Part shown: one piece after another, positions 8,309 through 16,959 of the stretch | Layout of the letters: each line of letters begins with the position of its first letter | Position numbering within the stretch: the stretch's first letter is position 1 | NCBI RefSeq assembly: GCF_003611695.1 | Contig: NZ_RAWE01000014.1 | Coordinates: forward strand, 30,274-94,273 | Direction of reading: 5' to 3' | DNA from: Corallococcus carmarthensis | GTDB lineage: Bacteria; Myxococcota; Myxococcia; Myxococcales; Myxococcaceae | Length of the DNA stretch: 64,000 bases | Notes under the pieces: generated by a model | Database searches by the model: none | The model's input: only the letters and a program-made list of their open reading frames with translations | What the model was told of the DNA's origin: nothing | Program-made: the position numbers and the translations under genes

Positions 8309-9994
8309 CTACGGGGTTCCCCCGGAAGTCCGACGTCCGGAGCGCTTCGCTTGTTCAGCCGACTGCCGCTTCACGATGCGCTCGGTCACTTCCTGGCGCA
8401 CCGCTTCCCACTCCGCCGGGTCCCGGGAGATTTCGTACCCGGACTTCGCCAGCCGCTTCGCCGCCGTCTTCGCGAAGGCGCCGTCGCCCAGCGAGGTGAG
8501 CAGGCGCAGGTATTCGTAGTCCTCCAGGCCGTCGCGGATGTGTTTCAGCCGCAGGGACACCACGGGTTGATGCTCCGTGCCGCCCAGCTTCGCGGGCGTG
8601 CCCGGATAGAAGAGGGTGCCGTCGCCGTTGCCGCCGAACTCGAAGAGGTCCGCCCAGACGTCCTTCTTCGTGTTGTAGGCGAAGACGGTGTCGAAATAGA
8701 GCTCGCCGTCCACGCCGCTTTCAAACGCCAGCACGCCCATGGCGCGGTTGAGCGGGGCGGGGTGGTCCACCATGTACGAGGCCCAGTCGCTGAACGCCTT
8801 GTCCAGCGCCTTGTCCGCGGGCGGCCCGCCCGTGCAGCCGTGGGACATACAGCTCTGGTACCACCACACCTTCGCGCGCGGCGGCAGCCGGGTGCGCGCG
8901 GTCGCGGTGTTGGCCACGGTGCGGCATGTCTGGGGGCCTGCGCGCGGGTAGAAGCAGTTGATGATGGGCGTGAGGATGTCCACCGACCCCTGGAGCGCGG
9001 GGTCCAACGGCGTGGTGACGAGCACGGGGAGGGTGCCGCCCGCGTCGCGCACGCGCTTCGACTGCGCCTTCACCAGCGGAAAGTCCGCGGGCTTGGGTTC
9101 GTCCTTGGCGTAGAAGAAGAGCTGCGCCTTCCAGCCCTTGTCCTCGAAGTGCTTCTGGAAGGCGCGGTAGTACGCCGTCTTCTCCGCGTCCGTGGAGGCC
9201 TTCCGGTTGTCGCGCACGTCGGCCGTGGTGAAGCGCGCGCCAGAGGGCAGCAGGCTTCCGTCCAGGAAGGGCGCCATCTCCGCGTCGTACGCGGTCCAGT
9301 CCAGCACCGCGCGGCCGTCCTGGAACTTCACCGGCGGCGGATCCATGCCCATGCCGTGCGCGCTCACCCGGTGCTGAAGCAGCGTCTTGCCGTACTCGCG
9401 CAAGAGCGCCTTCGCCTCCGGCGAGTCCGCGGGGATGCCGTGCCCCTTCGCGATGCTGTACAGCGAGATGCCGAAGCTGTTGGGCAGCGACGACGTCGCG
9501 GGCAGGTCGAAGGGCTGCACCTCCACGGTGAAGGGAACGGCCGGCAGCTCCTTCCCGTCCACCGCCGCGCTCAGGCTCCCCTTGTAGGTGCCCGGGGCCT
9601 GCTTCGGCGGAACGCAGACCTCCGCGTAGACGACCGTGGGATGTCTGGGATTGGCGGGGGCCGACAGGGGCACCAGCGCGTCGGGCCACGGGCCCGGCTT
9701 GCCCTCGCCGTTGGAGGGCGTCTTCACGTCCAGGTAGGCCTCGCGCCACGCGTCCACGGTGAGCGGCGCGCCCGGCCCCTTGAGGGCCAGGGGCTGCATC
9801 GTCACCCGCGTCACGCCCGGGGGGAGCACCAGCTGCGTGCCCTCGCATTCACCCCGGGCCGCGCTGAGGCGGGCCTCCTTCGCACCCTTCGGCGCCGCGT
9901 CCGGCCGCACCTTCACCAGCGGCGACACCACCTGCACGCCGCCCGGCGCGGCGGAAAGCGCCGCCGCCACTGCCCATGCCCAACCCACGCCCAT
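8309..9994 (-). CDS. DUF4091 domain secreted protein (glycosidase-like)
   Basis: 561 residues with a short signal peptide (WAVAAALSAAPGG). An N-terminal beta-sandwich-like region (~25-170) is followed by a TIM-barrel-like part. The C-terminal DUF4091 signature HIRDGLEDYEYLRLL is clear. DUF4091 proteins are related to glycoside hydrolases, but catalytic activity is mostly unproven; a polysaccharide or glycoconjugate substrate is inferred. The Cys-containing segment near 360-400 (INCFYPRAGPQTC, SCMSHGC) could hold disulphides of an exported protein. It sits between two DUF3108 genes on the same strand, 25 and 34 bases apart, suggesting that the three exported proteins act together. Confidence 0.8.
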   Translation of the reverse strand: MGVGWAWAVAAALSAAPGGVQVVSPLVKVRPDAAPKGAKEARLSAARGECEGTQLVLPPGVTRVTMQPLALKGPGAPLTVDAWREAYLDVKTPSNGEGKPGPWPDALVPLSAPANPRHPTVVYAEVCVPPKQAPGTYKGSLSAAVDGKELPAVPFTVEVQPFDLPATSSLPNSFGISLYSIAKGHGIPADSPEAKALLREYGKTLLQHRVSAHGMGMDPPPVKFQDGRAVLDWTAYDAEMAPFLDGSLLPSGARFTTADVRDNRKASTDAEKTAYYRAFQKHFEDKGWKAQLFFYAKDEPKPADFPLVKAQSKRVRDAGGTLPVLVTTPLDPALQGSVDILTPIINCFYPRAGPQTCRTVANTATARTRLPPRAKVWWYQSCMSHGCTGGPPADKALDKAFSDWASYMVDHPAPLNRAMGVLAFESGVDGELYFDTVFAYNTKKDVWADLFEFGGNGDGTLFYPGTPAKLGGTEHQPVVSLRLKHIRDGLEDYEYLRLLTSLGDGAFAKTAAKRLAKSGYEISRDPAEWEAVRQEVTERIVKRQSAEQAKRSGRRTSGGTP

Positions 9995-10028
9995 GCCCCC
10001 TGCCTTCCCCTGGTTGGCGGACGACGCT

Positions 10029-10835
10029 TCAGTCGCCCGAGTTGTCCGCCCGGGCCACCGCCACCACGCGGCCCGGCTTGTAGTCCGTCAGTTCCGCCAC
10101 GATGGTGCCCAGCGCGAAGTCCGCTTCGATGCGCACCGGCACGTGGTGGGCGTCCGCGCTCAGGTACGCGACCATGTCGCGCTTGGACTCCAGCTTGCCG
10201 CCGAACTCCGTGTGCACGCGCACGCGGAAGGTGTCCCGCGCGCCCGCGGGCGTGGTGACCGTCTCACGGCCCTCCACCGTGGCGCGCATGTTGAACTGCT
10301 TGCTGCCGGTGAACACCGGGTACTCGTAGGAGCGGCCCACCGCCAGGTCCTGGCCGCGCAGCGCGAACGTCGCGCCCGCCACGTCCAGCGTGCCCTGGGG
10401 CAGCGCGTGGTCCGACTCGCGCGGCGGGTCGCTCTCCTTCTGCTTGATGACCTTCGCGCCCGTGCCGTCCGCCGTCAGCTGGATGCGCTGGCGGCGGCGC
10501 TTGCGGTTCTCCTCCGAGTGCAGATCGCTTCCCGTCACCCGCTGGGTGCCCGCGTCCCAGTACGACACGAAGCGGCTCTTGACGGGGTAGACGCCCACCA
10601 GGTCGTCGGACTTCGCCGTGGACACGATGGGCCACACGCTCTGGCCCCACTGCGTCATGGGCGCGCCCACCGTCACCGTCGCCGTGCCGGCCGTCAGTCC
10701 CAGGTAGCGCACCCGGTACTGCGCCTGCTCACCCGGGCCGAACGCCGTACCGGTGGGCTCCTGGGCATGCGCCAGCGAGGACCCCATGAGTCCCACCACC
10801 GCCGCCGTGAACCCCCACCTGGACAGACCGCGCAT
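10029..10835 (-). CDS. DUF3108 domain secreted protein (copy 2)
   Basis: 268 residues. A signal peptide (AAVVGLMGSSLAHAQ) leads directly into a DUF3108 domain with little linker, unlike the 325-residue copy downstream. Strand-rich segments such as EQAQYRVRYLGLTAGTATV and FNMRATVEGRETVTTPAG are typical of the domain. It is the first gene of the minus-strand trio and is preceded by a 291-base divergent intergenic region. The role of the domain is unknown. Two copies flanking a glycosidase-like protein suggest binding or transport of a cell-envelope polymer (inference). Confidence 0.78.
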   Translation of the reverse strand: MRGLSRWGFTAAVVGLMGSSLAHAQEPTGTAFGPGEQAQYRVRYLGLTAGTATVTVGAPMTQWGQSVWPIVSTAKSDDLVGVYPVKSRFVSYWDAGTQRVTGSDLHSEENRKRRRQRIQLTADGTGAKVIKQKESDPPRESDHALPQGTLDVAGATFALRGQDLAVGRSYEYPVFTGSKQFNMRATVEGRETVTTPAGARDTFRVRVHTEFGGKLESKRDMVAYLSADAHHVPVRIEADFALGTIVAELTDYKPGRVVAVARADNSGD

Positions 10836-11126
10836 CGGGTGTGCTCCCTTGCTTGCAAGTTAGGTGGCCGGCCCGCCCAAGCCAACCGTGCCGCTCAACC
10901 GCCCCCACCACCGGACATTTCCAGGACGGACGGCCGTGGGACAGCATTCAAAGCCGTCCGGCCGCCCTCCAGGCACGCCTGGAAACGACAGGCAGGGGAC
11001 GGAAAGGCGGCCCGCAGGGGTACACGTCCGCAAGGGCCGCTGACAAATGGCGGACAGTTTTCCAAGCCTGCCTGGATGCCCAGCGGGACGCACCCGGACG
11101 GCCGCCCGGTGTTAGCCTCCGGACCC
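10836..11126. repeat. Divergent intergenic region with a palindromic motif in two copies
   Basis: No gene is visible in these 291 bases. TCCAGGCACGCCTGGA (10968-10983) is a 7-bp-arm palindrome. TCCAAGCCTGCCTGGA (11061-11076) matches it at 13 of 16 positions, with centres 93 bases apart. GGACATTTCCAG and GGACAGTTTTCCA also recur near 10913 and 11052. These may be protein-binding sites controlling either divergent gene. Confidence 0.4.
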
Positions 11127-11348
11127 ATGTCCAACGACTTCCAGTTCGACGACGACGACTTCGCGAAGGACGCGGGCGCCGGGACGGGCAGCCGCGTTTT
11201 CGACGAGTTCGACTGCCCCGGCTGCAACGCCAACAACCCCGTGGACGACACGTTCACCGACGGGGACGAGGTGCGCTGCAACTACTGCGGCTGCGAGTTC
11301 AAGGCGCTCGTCAACCAGGAGGGGCGGCTGCGGTTCCGCGAGCTGTGA
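11127..11348 (+). CDS. Small zinc-ribbon protein
   Basis: 73 residues. An acidic N-terminus (FQFDDDDF) is followed by two CxxC knuckles, C30/C33 and C51/C54 with an extra C56, a typical zinc ribbon. The chain ends in a short basic-aromatic strand (GRLRFREL). No enzyme domain is present, so it may bind nucleic acid or protein. The chosen ATG gives the compact domain; in-frame codons further upstream would add a Pro/Gly-rich tail without coding character. It lies 22 bases from the convergent YggS gene. Family and role are unknown. Confidence 0.7.
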   Translation: MSNDFQFDDDDFAKDAGAGTGSRVFDEFDCPGCNANNPVDDTFTDGDEVRCNYCGCEFKALVNQEGRLRFREL

Positions 11349-11370
11349 GCGGAACCGGGGGCGCCGTACC

Positions 11371-12036
11371 CTAGGCGCGCTCGCCGAAGATGGCGGTGCC
11401 CACGCGCACGGCGGTGGCGCCTTCCAGGATGGCCTGCTCGAAGTCGTGCGTGGTGCCCATGGACAGGGCCGCCAGCGCATGCGCCGCCGCGAGCTCGCGC
11501 AGCCGGGCGAAGCCCTCGCGCATCCGCGCCACGTCGTCCGTGGGCGGCGGCAGCGCCATCAGCCCCACCACCTGGAGGTTCGGCAGCTCGCGCACCTGGG
11601 ACAGGAAGCCGCCCAGCGCGTCCGGGGTGAGCCCGTGCTTGGTGTCCTCGCCGCCCAGGTTGAGCTCCACGTAGCAGGGCAGGGGAGCTGCTCCCGCGCG
11701 CCGCTTGGACAGCTCCGCGGCGACGTCCAGCCGCTCCAGCGCGTGGAAGGCGTGCGCGACGCGGGCCACGTACTTCACCTTGTTCGTCTGCAGCGAACCG
11801 ATGGCGTGCCAGCGCAGGCCGTCCAGGTCCTTGAGCTCCTCGGCCTTGTCGCGCAGCTCCTGGGCGTAGTTCTCCCCGAAGTCGCGCTGTCCGGCGGCGT
11901 AGGCCTCGCGGATGAGCGCCGCGGGCTTGAGCTTGGACACCGCCACCAGCGTCACGGAGGACTCCGGCCGGCCCGCGCTCGCGCAGGCCTTCGCCACGCG
12001 CTCGCGCACCCGCGCCAGGTTGTCCGCGACGCTCAT
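11371..12036 (-). CDS. YggS-family PLP homeostasis protein
   Basis: 221 residues, the normal length for the family. YggS/PLPBP proteins are single-domain TIM-barrel proteins that bind pyridoxal 5'-phosphate and influence vitamin B6 and amino-acid balance, with no proven catalysis. Visible family features are [11 protein letters not shown], which holds the PLP lysine, the FGENYAQE segment, and [12 protein letters not shown]. The C-terminal [13 protein letters not shown] and VRVGTAIFG segments bind phosphate. The ATG overlaps the stop codon of the Maf gene as ATGA, so the two are translationally coupled. Confidence 0.95.
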   Translation of the reverse strand: MSVADNLARVRERVAKACASAGRPESSVTLVAVSKLKPAALIREAYAAGQRDFGENYAQELRDKAEELKDLDGLRWHAIGSLQTNKVKYVARVAHAFHALERLDVAAELSKRRAGAAPLPCYVELNLGGEDTKHGLTPDALGGFLSQVRELPNLQVVGLMALPPPTDDVARMREGFARLRELAAAHALAALSMGTTHDFEQAILEGATAVRVGTAIFGERA

Positions 12037-12626
12037 CGCGGCCCCTCCGTCCAGGGCAGCGGCAGGCCCACCCGGGTGAGCAGCGCCAGCGTCTCACCCA
12101 GCGGCAGGCCCACGACGTTTGACGGACTGCCGTCGATGCCGCGCACCAGGAAGCCGCCCTTGCCCTGGATGGCGTAGGCGCCCGCCTTGTCCAGGGGCTC
12201 GCCGGTGTCCGCGTACCAGGCGATCTCCGCCGGGGTGAGCTCGCGGAAGGTCACCTGCGTGCGCACCACCTGGGAGTCCCGGGCCCGGCCGGCCACCGCG
12301 ATGCCGGTGAAGACCTCGTGGACGCGGCCGGACAGCCGGGCGAGCATCTCCCGGGCCTCCGCCGCGTCCCGGGGCTTGCCCAGCAGCTCCGACCCCAGGG
12401 CCACGGTGGTGTCCGCGGCCAGCACCCATGCGTCCGGGTGTCGGGTGGCGACCGTGCGGGCCTTCTCCACGGCCAGCCGGTGCACGTAGTCCGACGCAAT
12501 TTCTCCGGCCATCGGCGTTTCATCGATATCCGCGGCCGCCACGGTGAAGCGAAGGCCCAGCTGGGCCAATAAATCCTTGCGCCGGGGCGAGGCGGAGGCG
12601 AGAACGAACAGAGCGGTTGGATCCAT
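12033..12626 (-). CDS. maf: Maf-like nucleoside triphosphate pyrophosphatase
   Basis: 197 residues. Maf proteins hydrolyse non-canonical or specific nucleoside triphosphates to monophosphates, preventing misincorporation. The family shows here as [16 protein letters not shown] near the N-terminus, [10 protein letters not shown] with the catalytic Asp, the [12 protein letters not shown] segment, and [10 protein letters not shown] near the end, followed by the SPSNVVGLP strand. It overlaps yggS by 4 bases. It diverges from the GAF-GGDEF gene, and the 64-base gap probably holds both promoters. Confidence 0.95.
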   Translation of the reverse strand: MDPTALFVLASASPRRKDLLAQLGLRFTVAAADIDETPMAGEIASDYVHRLAVEKARTVATRHPDAWVLAADTTVALGSELLGKPRDAAEAREMLARLSGRVHEVFTGIAVAGRARDSQVVRTQVTFRELTPAEIAWYADTGEPLDKAGAYAIQGKGGFLVRGIDGSPSNVVGLPLGETLALLTRVGLPLPWTEGPR

Positions 12627-12690
12627 GGGCGGGTGCGGGGTGTTTCGCGCTCGCGGGCCTTAGCAGACTTGCGCTCCAGAGGGCACCTCG

Positions 12691-13791
12691 ATGAACCCCG
12701 CGGACCTCCTGTCGGCCATGAAGCGGACAGTGGAGCAGCTGGCCGCCTACAACGAGATGGCCAAGGCGCTGACCTCCACGCTGGAGCTGCGCGAAGTGCT
12801 CACGCTGGTGATGCAGAAGGTCAGTGCGCTGCTCAGGCCGCGCAACTGGTCCCTCATCCTCCAGGACGAACGCACCGGAAAGCTCTACTTCGAAATCGCC
12901 GTGGGCGAAGGCGCCGAAGCGCTCAAGGCCCTCCAGCTGAACCCGGGGGAAGGCATCGCCGGGGCCGTGTTCGCCTCCGGCGTCGCGCGGCTCGTGCACG
13001 ACGTGGGCGGCGACCCCAGCTTCGCGCCCCGCTTCGATGAAGCCTCCGCCTTCCACACCCGCTCGCTGCTCGCCGTGCCCCTGGTGGCGCGCGAACGCGT
13101 GCTGGGCGTGATTGAGCTGGTCAACGGCCCCACGGAGCCCGGCTTCACGCATGACGACCTCGCCGCGCTGTCCGCCATCGCGGACTACGCGGCCATCGCC
13201 ATCGAGAACGCGCGCAACTTCCGCCGCGTGCAGGAGCTCACCATCACCGACGAGCACACCGGCTGCTTCAACGCGCGGCACCTGCGCGCGCAACTGGAGC
13301 AGGAGGTGAAGCGCTCGGCGCGCTTCCGCCACCCGCTGTCGCTCGTGTTCCTGGACCTGGACCACTTCAAGTCCATCAACGACCGGCACGGGCACCTGGT
13401 GGGCAGCGCCACGCTCAAGGAGGTGGGGGACCTGCTCATCAGCCTGGGCCGCCACAACCTGGACGCCGTCTTCCGCTACGGCGGCGACGAGTTCGCGGTG
13501 ATGTTGATTGAGACGGACACGGAAGGCGCGCAGATCATCGCCCAGCGCATCTGCGAGGCGTTCCGCGGCCAGCGCTTCCTGCGCGGGCAGGGGCTGGACG
13601 TGGCGCTCACCGCGAGCGTCGGGGTGGCGTCCTTCCCGGACCATGCCACCACTTCCACGGACCTCATCCGCGCGGCGGACTTCGCCATGTACGCGGCCAA
13701 GGGCCGGGGCCGGGACGGCATCGCCGTCGCCGAGGCCCCTTCGGCGGAAGGGACCCCCTTGGAGGTCCCCTACGCCCGCTCCGGCGGGTGA
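12691..13791 (+). CDS. GAF-GGDEF protein, probable diguanylate cyclase
   Basis: 366 residues, cytoplasmic. A short helical lead is followed by a GAF sensory domain (~25-175), then a GGDEF domain. The GGDEF active site is intact at residues 264-268, with FLDLDHFKSIND earlier as the metal-binding part. The inhibitory I-site, normally RxxD five residues before GGDEF, reads HNLD, so product inhibition by c-di-GMP may be weak or absent. The GAF ligand is unknown. The gene ends exactly where the convergent foldase gene ends, with no bases between. A PilZ gene lies 6 kb away in the rod-shape operon, but no direct link is shown. Confidence 0.9.
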   Translation: MNPADLLSAMKRTVEQLAAYNEMAKALTSTLELREVLTLVMQKVSALLRPRNWSLILQDERTGKLYFEIAVGEGAEALKALQLNPGEGIAGAVFASGVARLVHDVGGDPSFAPRFDEASAFHTRSLLAVPLVARERVLGVIELVNGPTEPGFTHDDLAALSAIADYAAIAIENARNFRRVQELTITDEHTGCFNARHLRAQLEQEVKRSARFRHPLSLVFLDLDHFKSINDRHGHLVGSATLKEVGDLLISLGRHNLDAVFRYGGDEFAVMLIETDTEGAQIIAQRICEAFRGQRFLRGQGLDVALTASVGVASFPDHATTSTDLIRAADFAMYAAKGRGRDGIAVAEAPSAEGTPLEVPYARSGG

Positions 13792-15369
13792 CTACCCCGC
13801 GGAGCCCAGCACCGAGTCGATGGCCTCGGTGTTGGTGACGACGGTGCCGCTCTTCTTCAGCGACTTGAGGAAGGACTCCGTCAGCTCAATCTGCTTGGCC
13901 TGACGGGCCTGGGTGCGCAGCTCCTCCTTGCGCTTGTCGAAGCCCGTGGTGTCCGGCTTCTCGCGCTCCACCACCTGCGCGACGATGTTCGCCTCGCCCA
14001 CGGTGAAGACCTCGTCCAGCGTCACGGGGCCCTTGGCCTCGAAGGTGGCCTTCACCAGGCCCGGCGCCGGACCCAGGTGCGGCACGGAGTCACCCTGCGC
14101 GGTGAAGCTGTCCGTCTCCACGGCCTCCGGCTTGGTCTCCGCCTCGAAGCGAAGCAGCGCCGGCTGCTGGCCCGCGGGGACCGGGAACTGCTCCTTCAGG
14201 GGCTTGCCGGCCTTCGCCGCGGCCAGCGCCTTGTCGGCCTCCGCCTTGGCCAGGCCCTTCGCCTGCTCCTGCTTGTAGAGGCTGGTGGCGATTTCGCCCT
14301 TCACGTCGTCCAGCTTCCGGGCCTGGGCGTCCTTCTTCTCCTCCACCTTCACCAGGTGCAGGCCCAGCGCGGACTCCACCGGCTGCGTCACTTCCCCGGC
14401 CTTCAGGGCGAACGCCGCGTTGGCCAGCGCCGGATCCCACGTGGTGCGCTCCACCCAGCCCAGCTCGCCGCCCTTGAGCTTGGTGGCGTCGTCGTCGCTG
14501 CTCGCCTTGGCCACGGTGGCGAAGTCCTTGCCGCCCTCCAGCTCCTTGCGCAGGCCGTCCGCCTTCGCCTTGGCCTGGGCCTTCTGCTCGGCCGTCGCGT
14601 CCGGGGCCACCTTCACCAGGATCTGACGGGCGCGGATCCGCTCCGGCACGTTGTAGACGAAGCTGTTCGCCGCGTAATAGTTGGCGATCTCCTTCTCGTG
14701 CGTCTTCTGGAACTCCGCCAGCTGCGCGGCCGTGGGCGCGGGGACCTTGTCCGCGTACATCGTGGGCAGGAAGCGGGCGAACACCAGCTTCGCCTGGTTG
14801 CCTTCCTTCTCATAGCGCGCGCGGACCTCGTCGTCCGACACCACGGCGCCCGTGCGCACCACGTCGAGCATCTTCTGGGCGGCCATCTGGCGGCGCAGCT
14901 CCTGCTCGTACTCCTGCGGCGTGCGGCGGTAGAAGTCGCGCAGCACCTGCTGGTAGCGGGCGAAGTCGAACGCGCCCTCCTTGGAGTGGAAGTCCGTGTT
15001 GTCGTGGATGAGCTTGCGCAGCTCCTCGTCCGACGGGCTGATGCCGTGGCGCTCCGCCGACTGGGCGAGCAGCTCCGCGTTCACCAGCCGGTCGAGCACC
15101 TGCTTGTCCAGGCCGAACTGGCGGGCCACCGACTCCGGGATGGGGTTGCCCTGCGAGCGCAGGAAGTTCATCTGGCGCGACCAGGCCATGCTGAAGTCGC
15201 GCAGGGGGATCTCCTTGCCGTTCACCGTGGCGACCGCGCTCGCGGTAGGAGCCTGGGCGCCACTGTCGGCGAACCCGTTGCTGCCAGGGCCGAACTGGAG
15301 CGTGAACACCACGGCGATGCCGATGATGAACAGGAGGGAGAAGACCTTCCGGGGATTCAAACCGTCCAT
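13792..15369 (-). CDS. SurA/PpiD-like membrane-anchored peptidyl-prolyl isomerase
   Basis: 525 residues. One N-terminal transmembrane helix (SLLFIIGIAVVFTLQF) anchors a SurA N-terminal chaperone domain. A parvulin-type rotamase domain follows at ~230-350 (IRARQILVKVAP, GGKDFATVAKASSDD, GGELGWVER). Then comes a long helical C-terminus. This layout matches PpiD, which helps fold outer-membrane and secreted proteins at the periplasmic face of the inner membrane. The ATG at 15369 is chosen; GTG at 15378 would add three residues. It diverges from mreC over 229 bases without another gene. Confidence 0.88.
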   Translation of the reverse strand: MDGLNPRKVFSLLFIIGIAVVFTLQFGPGSNGFADSGAQAPTASAVATVNGKEIPLRDFSMAWSRQMNFLRSQGNPIPESVARQFGLDKQVLDRLVNAELLAQSAERHGISPSDEELRKLIHDNTDFHSKEGAFDFARYQQVLRDFYRRTPQEYEQELRRQMAAQKMLDVVRTGAVVSDDEVRARYEKEGNQAKLVFARFLPTMYADKVPAPTAAQLAEFQKTHEKEIANYYAANSFVYNVPERIRARQILVKVAPDATAEQKAQAKAKADGLRKELEGGKDFATVAKASSDDDATKLKGGELGWVERTTWDPALANAAFALKAGEVTQPVESALGLHLVKVEEKKDAQARKLDDVKGEIATSLYKQEQAKGLAKAEADKALAAAKAGKPLKEQFPVPAGQQPALLRFEAETKPEAVETDSFTAQGDSVPHLGPAPGLVKATFEAKGPVTLDEVFTVGEANIVAQVVEREKPDTTGFDKRKEELRTQARQAKQIELTESFLKSLKKSGTVVTNTEAIDSVLGSAG

Positions 15370-15598
15370 TGTCGTCACTTCACGGTCGGAAGCGCCCGCG
15401 ATTCACCTTGCGGAAGGTCTCGCGGCGCCGTGTTGTTGGTAGCCCGGCCGGTGGGGATGCTTCTGTGTCAACACCCCCTCATCCGGGCCTTGACTGCCTA
15501 GGACAACAGACCGGAAAATGCAAGCGATTCAGCCAGCTTAGCCCGCTCCTCTCCCCCTTCCACCACCGACCTCCGTCCCCCCGGGAAAGCCCCCGTCC

Positions 15599-16462
15599 GT
15601 GCTGTCTCTTCTCAAGCGGTACCGCCGCTTCCTCCTCGTGGCCGCCCTCCTTTTGTACCCGCTCGGCGCCTTTCTGCTGGGCGGAAGGCGGGGCCGCGAC
15701 CCGAACTTCGTCGACCGGGGCGTCATCGCGCTCACGGCCCCCGTGCAGCAGGGGCTCACCGCTGGCATCGACGGCGCCGTGGCCGCGGTGCGCAACTACC
15801 TGGACCTGCGCGGCGTCCGTCAGGACAATGACGCGCTGCGGCTGGAAAACCTCCAGCTGCGGGCCACGGTGCAGGTGCTGGGCGAGACCCGCTCGGAGAA
15901 CGGGAGGCTGCGCAAGCTGCTCTCCTATGCGGAGGCCGCGCCCGGTCCGGAGATTCCGGCGCGGGTGGTGGGCGTGAACCCGGTGGCGAAGCTCCTGTCG
16001 GTGCGGATCAGCAGTGGTGAGAAGGACGGGGTGTTCCGGGGCATGTCGGTGGTGACGCCGGACGGCATCGTGGGGCAGGTCATCCGGTCCACGGGCGGCT
16101 ACGCGGACGTGGCGCTGGTGACGGATCCTCAGAGCCGGGTGGCGGTGCGGGTGCAGCGCTCCAGGGCGCGCGGCACGGCGGCGGGCGCGGGCAATGGCCC
16201 CCTGACGCTGGAGAACATGCTGCGCACCGAGGACGTGGAGGACGGCGACCTCATCATCACCTCCGGCACGGACAACATCTATCCGCCGGGGCTGGTGGTG
16301 GGGCGGGTGACGCAGTTGGAGAAGAAGGAGCACGGCATGTTCCAGGGCGCGGACATCCAGCCCGCGGTGGACACCAGCCGGTTGGAGGAGGTGCTCGTGG
16401 TGGGCAGCCCGTACAGCCAGATGGCCACCAATGGGCCGTCGGCGGAAGGCGCGCAGAAATGA
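15599..16462 (+). CDS. mreC: Rod shape-determining protein MreC
   Basis: 287 residues. MreC links the MreB cytoskeleton to the cell-wall elongation machinery. A basic N-terminus with one membrane helix (FLLVAALLLYPLGAFLL) is followed by a coiled-coil region (~75-115). The periplasmic beta domains carry the family segments ARVVGVNP and VVTPDGIVGQVI. The start is GTG; no in-frame ATG fits better. It begins a tightly packed operon and overlaps mreD by 4 bases. MreB is not encoded nearby. Confidence 0.93.
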   Translation: MLSLLKRYRRFLLVAALLLYPLGAFLLGGRRGRDPNFVDRGVIALTAPVQQGLTAGIDGAVAAVRNYLDLRGVRQDNDALRLENLQLRATVQVLGETRSENGRLRKLLSYAEAAPGPEIPARVVGVNPVAKLLSVRISSGEKDGVFRGMSVVTPDGIVGQVIRSTGGYADVALVTDPQSRVAVRVQRSRARGTAAGAGNGPLTLENMLRTEDVEDGDLIITSGTDNIYPPGLVVGRVTQLEKKEHGMFQGADIQPAVDTSRLEEVLVVGSPYSQMATNGPSAEGAQK

Positions 16463-16959
16463 AGTTCCTTGTCACCATCATCCTGGCGCTGGTGCTGCTC
16501 ACGCTGGAGTCCGTGTTCGTCCAGCAGGCGGGGCTGGTGCTGGGCCGCGTGGACGTCACGGTGGTGCTCGTGGCCTTCCTCGCGCTCCGGGCAAGCCTCA
16601 CCGAAGGAGCGTGTTCCGCCTTCGCGGTGGGCTACCTCCTGGACCTGATGAGCGGCCAGCCCACCGGCCTCTTCACCTTCCTGGCCGTGTTCACCTTCCT
16701 GGTGGGCCGGCTGGTGGCGTCGTTCGTGGACGTGCGCGGCCCGGTGGCCTTCGCGCTGTTCGCCATGGGCGCGGACCTGGGGCACGGCCTCTTGTCCACG
16801 TTCTTCACCTGGCTCACGGTGAAGGACGGCCATACGGCGCCGCTGCTCGCCGGCATGCCGGTGCAGCTGGCGCTCACGGGCGCGGCGGCGCTGCTGCTCT
16901 TCCCGCTGTTCAAGCGGTTCGAGGTCGCGCAGGAGCGTCCGGCGGGGTTGCTCCGTTGA
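16459..16959 (+). CDS. mreD: Rod shape-determining protein MreD
   Basis: 166 residues, almost entirely hydrophobic, with about five membrane helices, as expected for MreD. The conserved GYLLDLMSGQPTGLFTF-like stretch lies in the middle. MreD works with MreC and RodA/PBP2 in lateral wall synthesis. The ATG overlaps the mreC stop (ATGA). The stop codon overlaps the TTG start of mrdA, so translation through the operon is coupled at both ends. Confidence 0.9.
   Translation: MKFLVTIILALVLLTLESVFVQQAGLVLGRVDVTVVLVAFLALRASLTEGACSAFAVGYLLDLMSGQPTGLFTFLAVFTFLVGRLVASFVDVRGPVAFALFAMGADLGHGLLSTFFTWLTVKDGHTAPLLAGMPVQLALTGAAALLLFPLFKRFEVAQERPAGLLR

Noticed and set aside
16431..16955. Upstream extension of the PBP2 frame
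   Set aside because: It lies within mreD in another frame. The TTG at 16956 overlapping the mreD stop fits the operon pattern.
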